Positions 60,599-64,000 of a DNA stretch of 64,000 nucleotides are shown in pieces. Every line of letters starts with the position of its first letter. Positions within the stretch are counted from its first letter, which is position 1. The stretch comes from Pantoea latae (GTDB lineage Bacteria; Pseudomonadota; Gammaproteobacteria; Enterobacterales; Enterobacteriaceae), in assembly GCF_002077695.1 (NCBI RefSeq), contig NZ_MWUE01000018.1, positions 1 to 64,000 on the forward strand, written 5' to 3'. Both the position numbers and the translations under genes were made by a program. The notes beneath the pieces were generated by a model. The model was not told the DNA's origin, made no database searches, and saw only the letters and a list, made by a program, of their open reading frames with translations.

Positions 60599-63049
60599 AT
60601 GGCACGCTCCCTTCGCCCCTGCGCGCTGGCGGTGGCCAGCGTCTGCGCCTGTTTGACGTCAGCCGCCGCGCTGGCGGAGACCTTTTCGTCTCTGCCGCCG
60701 CCGCCGTCGCTGGCGAGCAGCGGCGAGCAGCAGCGCTATATGCTGGAGCTGGTGGTTAACCAGCGCGAAAGCGGCGCTATCGTGCCGGTCGAGCGGCGCG
60801 ACGGCCACTTTCTGCTGCGCGCCGGCGACCTGCAGCGCGCCGGCATTCCGGCGGAAAAACTGCCGGACCCGCAGCAGGTCGACGTCAGCCAGTGGCGCGA
60901 GGTAAAAGCGGACTACGACGATCGTCGTCAGCGTCTGCTGCTGACGGTGCCGCCCGACTGGCTGTCGGGCCAGGTGATCGGCGAGGCGCAGAACGGCCCG
61001 CGCTATCCCGGCCGCACCAGCACCGGCGCGCTGTTCAACTACGATTTCTACGCCACGCGCACCACCAACGCCGGCACGCGGCTGTCGGCCTGGAACGAGC
61101 TGCGGCTTTTCGGCGCGGCGGGCCAGTTCTCCAGCAACGGCGTCTGGCAGCAGCAGATGGAGGGGCGTGCGCCCGCGCAGGATGACGGCTATATCCGCTA
61201 CGACACCTGGTGGAGCAACGAGGATGAGAACAACGTCATCAGCTGGCGCGTCGGCGATCTCACCACCGATGCCCTGAGCTGGAGCAACAGCGTGCGGCTC
61301 GGCGGCATCCAGATTGGCCGCGACTTCAGCGTGCGGCCCGATCTGGTGACCTATCCGCTGCCGGCGTTTTCCGGCCAGGCGGCGGTGCCCTCGACCGTCG
61401 ATCTCTTTATCAACGGCTATCGCTCCAGCCAGGCGAACGTGCAGCCCGGTCCTTGGTCGCTGACCAACGTGCCTTTCGTTAACGGCGCGGGCGACGCGGT
61501 GATCACCACCACCGACGCCGTGGGACGACAGGTGACCACCACGCTGCCGTTTTACGTCTCCAGCACGCTGCTGAAGGCGGGCCTGAGCGACTACTCCTTC
61601 TCCGCGGGGGCGTTTCGTGACAGCTACGGCATTAAAAACTTCGATTACGGCGAGGCGGCGGCGAGTGGCTCGCTGCGCTACGGCGCCACCGACTGGCTGA
61701 CGCTGGAAACCCATGCTGAAGGCAGCGACACTCTGGCGATGGGCGGCGCGGGCGCGATGTTCCGCGTCGGCAGCCTGGGCGTATTGAACGGCGCGCTGGC
61801 GCAGAGCCAGATGAACGGCGCGGCCGGCACGCAGTACAGCTGGGGCTATCAGTACAACAACAGCTGGTTCAGCATCGGCACGCAGCATACGCTGCGCAGC
61901 CGCGAATTCGGCAACCTGGCGCTGCTCAGTAGCCGGACCGGCAACAGCGATACCAGCAATACCACCTATAGCCTGGCGCGCCGCAGCGCCCAGTACAACG
62001 CCAGCGTGTCGCTGAGCCAGTATGGCAGCCTCGGCGCGGCTTATATCGATATCAGCGGCGGCGACGGCCAGCACACGCGGCTGCTCAATCTCTCCTGGAG
62101 CAAAACCCTGTGGGGCAACTCCAGCCTTTACGTCTCCGCCAGCCGCGACCAGCAACAGGGCGCGTGGAGCGGCGCGATTTCGCTGGTGATCCCGTTCGGC
62201 GAGCACGGCAGCGCCTCGGTCAGCATGGAGCGTGACCAGCAGGGCGAGAATAATCAGCGGCTCTACCTGTCGCGCTCGATGCCGAGCGACGGCGGCTTCG
62301 CCTGGGACGCCTCCTGGGCCAATCAGGGCGGCAACAGCGGCGATTACCGTCAGGGAAGCCTGCGCTGGCGCAACAACAAAATCGACACCTCGGCGGGCTT
62401 CTACGGCGACGACGACTACAACACCCAGTGGGCGGATCTCACCGGTTCGCTGGTGCTGATGGACAGCGAGGTGTTCGCCGCCAACGCCATTAACGACGCC
62501 TTCGTGGTGGTGAAAACCAGCTATCCCGACGTCAACGTGCGCTATGAAAATCAGTCGATGGGACGCACCGACCGCAACGGCTATCTGCTGGTGCCGTCAA
62601 TCAGCAGCTACTATCCGGCCAAATACGATATCGACACCCTCGACCTGCCGGCGGATATCACCACGCCAAAGGTGGAGCAGCGCTTCGCGGTGAAGCGCCA
62701 GAGCGGCTATCTGCTGCACTTCCCGGTGGAGAAGCTGCGCGCCGCCAGCGTGATCCTGCACGACGCCGACGGCCAGCCGCTGCCGGTCTCCAGCCAGGTG
62801 CTGCGCGACGGTCAGGCGACAGAGTATGTCGGCTGGGACGGCATCGCGTGGATGGAGAACCTGCACGCCAGCAACCCAATGCGCGTCGCCACGCCCGATG
62901 GACGCACCTGCAGCGCCGAGCTGACTATCGCCAACGGCCAGCCGCAGGCGCTGAAAACCTATGGCCCGATCACCTGCCCGCTGCCGCCCAGGCCAGCAGG
63001 CGCGCCGGTGCCCAGCCCCGATAACTCCACCTCAGGGATCACGCCATGA
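60599..63049 (+). CDS. Outer-membrane usher (CsuD-like)
   Basis: An 816-residue usher with signal peptide (ends AALAE), periplasmic N domain (LELVVNQRESGAIVPVERRDG, LPDPQQVDVS), a 24-strand pore with plug, and C-terminal domains. QPGPWSLTNVPFVNGAGDAVITTTDAVGR is the classical usher segment before the plug. It is shorter than FimD (about 850-880), as expected for the archaic class. Overlaps the tip-adhesin gene (ATGA). Confidence 0.93.
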   Translation: MARSLRPCALAVASVCACLTSAAALAETFSSLPPPPSLASSGEQQRYMLELVVNQRESGAIVPVERRDGHFLLRAGDLQRAGIPAEKLPDPQQVDVSQWREVKADYDDRRQRLLLTVPPDWLSGQVIGEAQNGPRYPGRTSTGALFNYDFYATRTTNAGTRLSAWNELRLFGAAGQFSSNGVWQQQMEGRAPAQDDGYIRYDTWWSNEDENNVISWRVGDLTTDALSWSNSVRLGGIQIGRDFSVRPDLVTYPLPAFSGQAAVPSTVDLFINGYRSSQANVQPGPWSLTNVPFVNGAGDAVITTTDAVGRQVTTTLPFYVSSTLLKAGLSDYSFSAGAFRDSYGIKNFDYGEAAASGSLRYGATDWLTLETHAEGSDTLAMGGAGAMFRVGSLGVLNGALAQSQMNGAAGTQYSWGYQYNNSWFSIGTQHTLRSREFGNLALLSSRTGNSDTSNTTYSLARRSAQYNASVSLSQYGSLGAAYIDISGGDGQHTRLLNLSWSKTLWGNSSLYVSASRDQQQGAWSGAISLVIPFGEHGSASVSMERDQQGENNQRLYLSRSMPSDGGFAWDASWANQGGNSGDYRQGSLRWRNNKIDTSAGFYGDDDYNTQWADLTGSLVLMDSEVFAANAINDAFVVVKTSYPDVNVRYENQSMGRTDRNGYLLVPSISSYYPAKYDIDTLDLPADITTPKVEQRFAVKRQSGYLLHFPVEKLRAASVILHDADGQPLPVSSQVLRDGQATEYVGWDGIAWMENLHASNPMRVATPDGRTCSAELTIANGQPQALKTYGPITCPLPPRPAGAPVPSPDNSTSGITP

Positions 63050-64000
63050 AGAAAATTTTGCTGATGCTGGCGCTGCTGCTCTTCTTTCCCACCCTGGCGC
63101 GCGCCGCCTGCACGCTACCCAGCTCCACCGCCAGCTTCGGCTCGGTCACCACCTTTGTGGTGAACAGCACGGTGCAAAACACCTCGACCAACGCCAACGT
63201 CAACTGCGGCTCCGGCTCGGCGCTGTCGCTGCTGGGCAATAACCAGATCACCTTTCAGCTCACCGGCGCCACCAACGTCAGCGGCACGCGCGGCACCTTG
63301 AAACGCAGCGGCGACACCGGCACCGATAATATCCCTGTGCAGCTCTGCATCGACAGCGCCTGCGCCACCGAACTCACCATCGGCGCCGCCGCCTACGTCA
63401 TCAGCCAGTCGGTGCTGGTCAACCTCGCCGGCCTGCTGGGCAGCCTTAACTTCGCCATTCCGGTCTATCTGCGCACCGTGCCGGGCCAGACGGTGGCGGC
63501 AGGCACCTATACCACCACGCTCAACCTGGCGGTGACCTATAACATCTGCACCAGCGTCGGCGTCGGCAATATTTGCCTGTCGCCGCAGACTGGCAGCGGC
63601 GTGATCCCCATCAGCGTCACCCTGGTGGTCAGCAACGACTGCACCACCATTACCTCGCCCAATATCAGCTTCGGCAGCGCGCCGCTGGTCGGCAGCTTCT
63701 CCGCCGTGTCGCAGACGATTAACGTGGTATGCAGTAAAGGCAGCACCTACACGGTGGGGTTGAGCAACGGCAACTACGTCAGCGGCACGCAGCGCCAGAT
63801 GGCGAGCGGCACTAACCGACTGAGCTATGAGATCTACAAGGGAACCAGCAGCAACCGCTGGGGGCCGAGCGGCAGCGAACGCTACAGCAGCGCCAGCTCC
63901 ACCAGCGTCAGCAGCGATGGGCTGACGCGCGGCTACAGCTACACCGCGCGCATCCTCACCACGCAAAACACGCCGCCTGCGGGCGACTACACCGACAGCG
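63046..64000 (+). CDS. Two-domain spore coat U protein, tip adhesin (CsuE-like), cut by window end
   Basis: At least 318 residues, no stop before the window ends. A signal peptide (LLLFFPTLARAAC) is followed by two SCPU domains: one to about 165 (TYTTTLNLAVTYNIC) and another from about 185 (TLVVSNDCTTITSPNISFGSAP). This two-domain form is the tip adhesin of Csu pili. Its ATG overlaps the usher TGA. It probably ends a few tens of bases past the window (the terminal AGDYTDS strand is visible). Confidence 0.88.
   Translation, partial: MKKILLMLALLLFFPTLARAACTLPSSTASFGSVTTFVVNSTVQNTSTNANVNCGSGSALSLLGNNQITFQLTGATNVSGTRGTLKRSGDTGTDNIPVQLCIDSACATELTIGAAAYVISQSVLVNLAGLLGSLNFAIPVYLRTVPGQTVAAGTYTTTLNLAVTYNICTSVGVGNICLSPQTGSGVIPISVTLVVSNDCTTITSPNISFGSAPLVGSFSAVSQTINVVCSKGSTYTVGLSNGNYVSGTQRQMASGTNRLSYEIYKGTSSNRWGPSGSERYSSASSTSVSSDGLTRGYSYTARILTTQNTPPAGDYTDS

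Noticed and set aside
1..64000. CRISPR array or IS element
   Set aside because: No regularly spaced direct repeats with unique spacers and no transposase-like protein were seen.

Overview
The window looks like ordinary chromosome of a GC-rich member of the Enterobacterales, most likely Erwiniaceae (Pantoea, Mixta or Erwinia type). I infer this from close E. coli-like orthologues (DeoCABD, OsmY, PrfC, YjjU/YjjV/YtjA, FtnA, NudI, QorB/YtfH), from E. coli-like synteny around prfC-osmY-ytjA-yjjU-yjjV-deoC, and from lineage-specific additions (a short-form bd oxidase with a DUF2474 subunit, an OlsF-like ornithine-lipid synthase, a Csu-type pilus). Genus was not tested. I see no prophage, IS element, CRISPR array or rRNA. 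There is one tRNA (Phe).

Layout. 1-3.9 kb: a palindromic repeat block, then a cyanide-insensitive-type bd oxidase operon (cydA-cydB-DUF2474, minus strand). 3.9-9.7 kb: redox and electrophile-detoxification genes (dienelactone hydrolase, ytfH/qorB, a LysR regulator divergent from a VOC protein, a zinc-free MDR and an old yellow enzyme). 10-12.7 kb: cytoplasmic trehalase with an apparent ATT start, and an orphan SsuA-like binding protein. 12.7-22.3 kb: a missed KGG stress peptide, hydrolase, MFS pumps, regulators, a diguanylate cyclase and an MBL protein. 22.3-24.9 kb: tRNA-Phe with a duplicated 3' end, a BdlA-like soluble chemoreceptor, and a second copy of the palindromic repeat.

24.9-37.3 kb: a lipoprotein/DUF5384 pair, an orphan second PBP2, the deoCABD nucleoside operon with recognisable DeoR and CRP sites, then yjjV, yjjU, ytjA, osmY and prfC. 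37.6-39.1 kb: a lower-GC insert carrying an orphan T6SS Hcp gene divergent from an STM2901/DUF1493 pair. 39.2-42.4 kb: M20 amidohydrolase with yjiG/yjiH, then ferritin. 42.4-47.6 kb: a short inverted-repeat element and a GH31 glycosidase / ACS-type transporter / LacI regulator unit with two matching operators.

47.6-64 kb: three large GGDEF-EAL proteins (one with three tandem near-identical PAS domains, two MHYT paralogues of which one has a substituted EAL motif), NudI, an OlsF-like enzyme, a secreted cupin, and a Csu-type chaperone-usher pilus operon that runs off the end of the window. With the stand-alone cyclase at 18.6 kb and the BdlA-like protein at 22.8 kb, the window is rich in c-di-GMP and biofilm functions.

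The observations I consider most worth checking are the treF start region (ATT start or frameshift), the tRNA-Phe 3'-end duplication with a 54-bp perfect palindrome, the orphan Hcp/STM2901/DUF1493 insert, the second PBP2, the paired repeat elements next to terminators, and the c-di-GMP genes beside the pilus operon.
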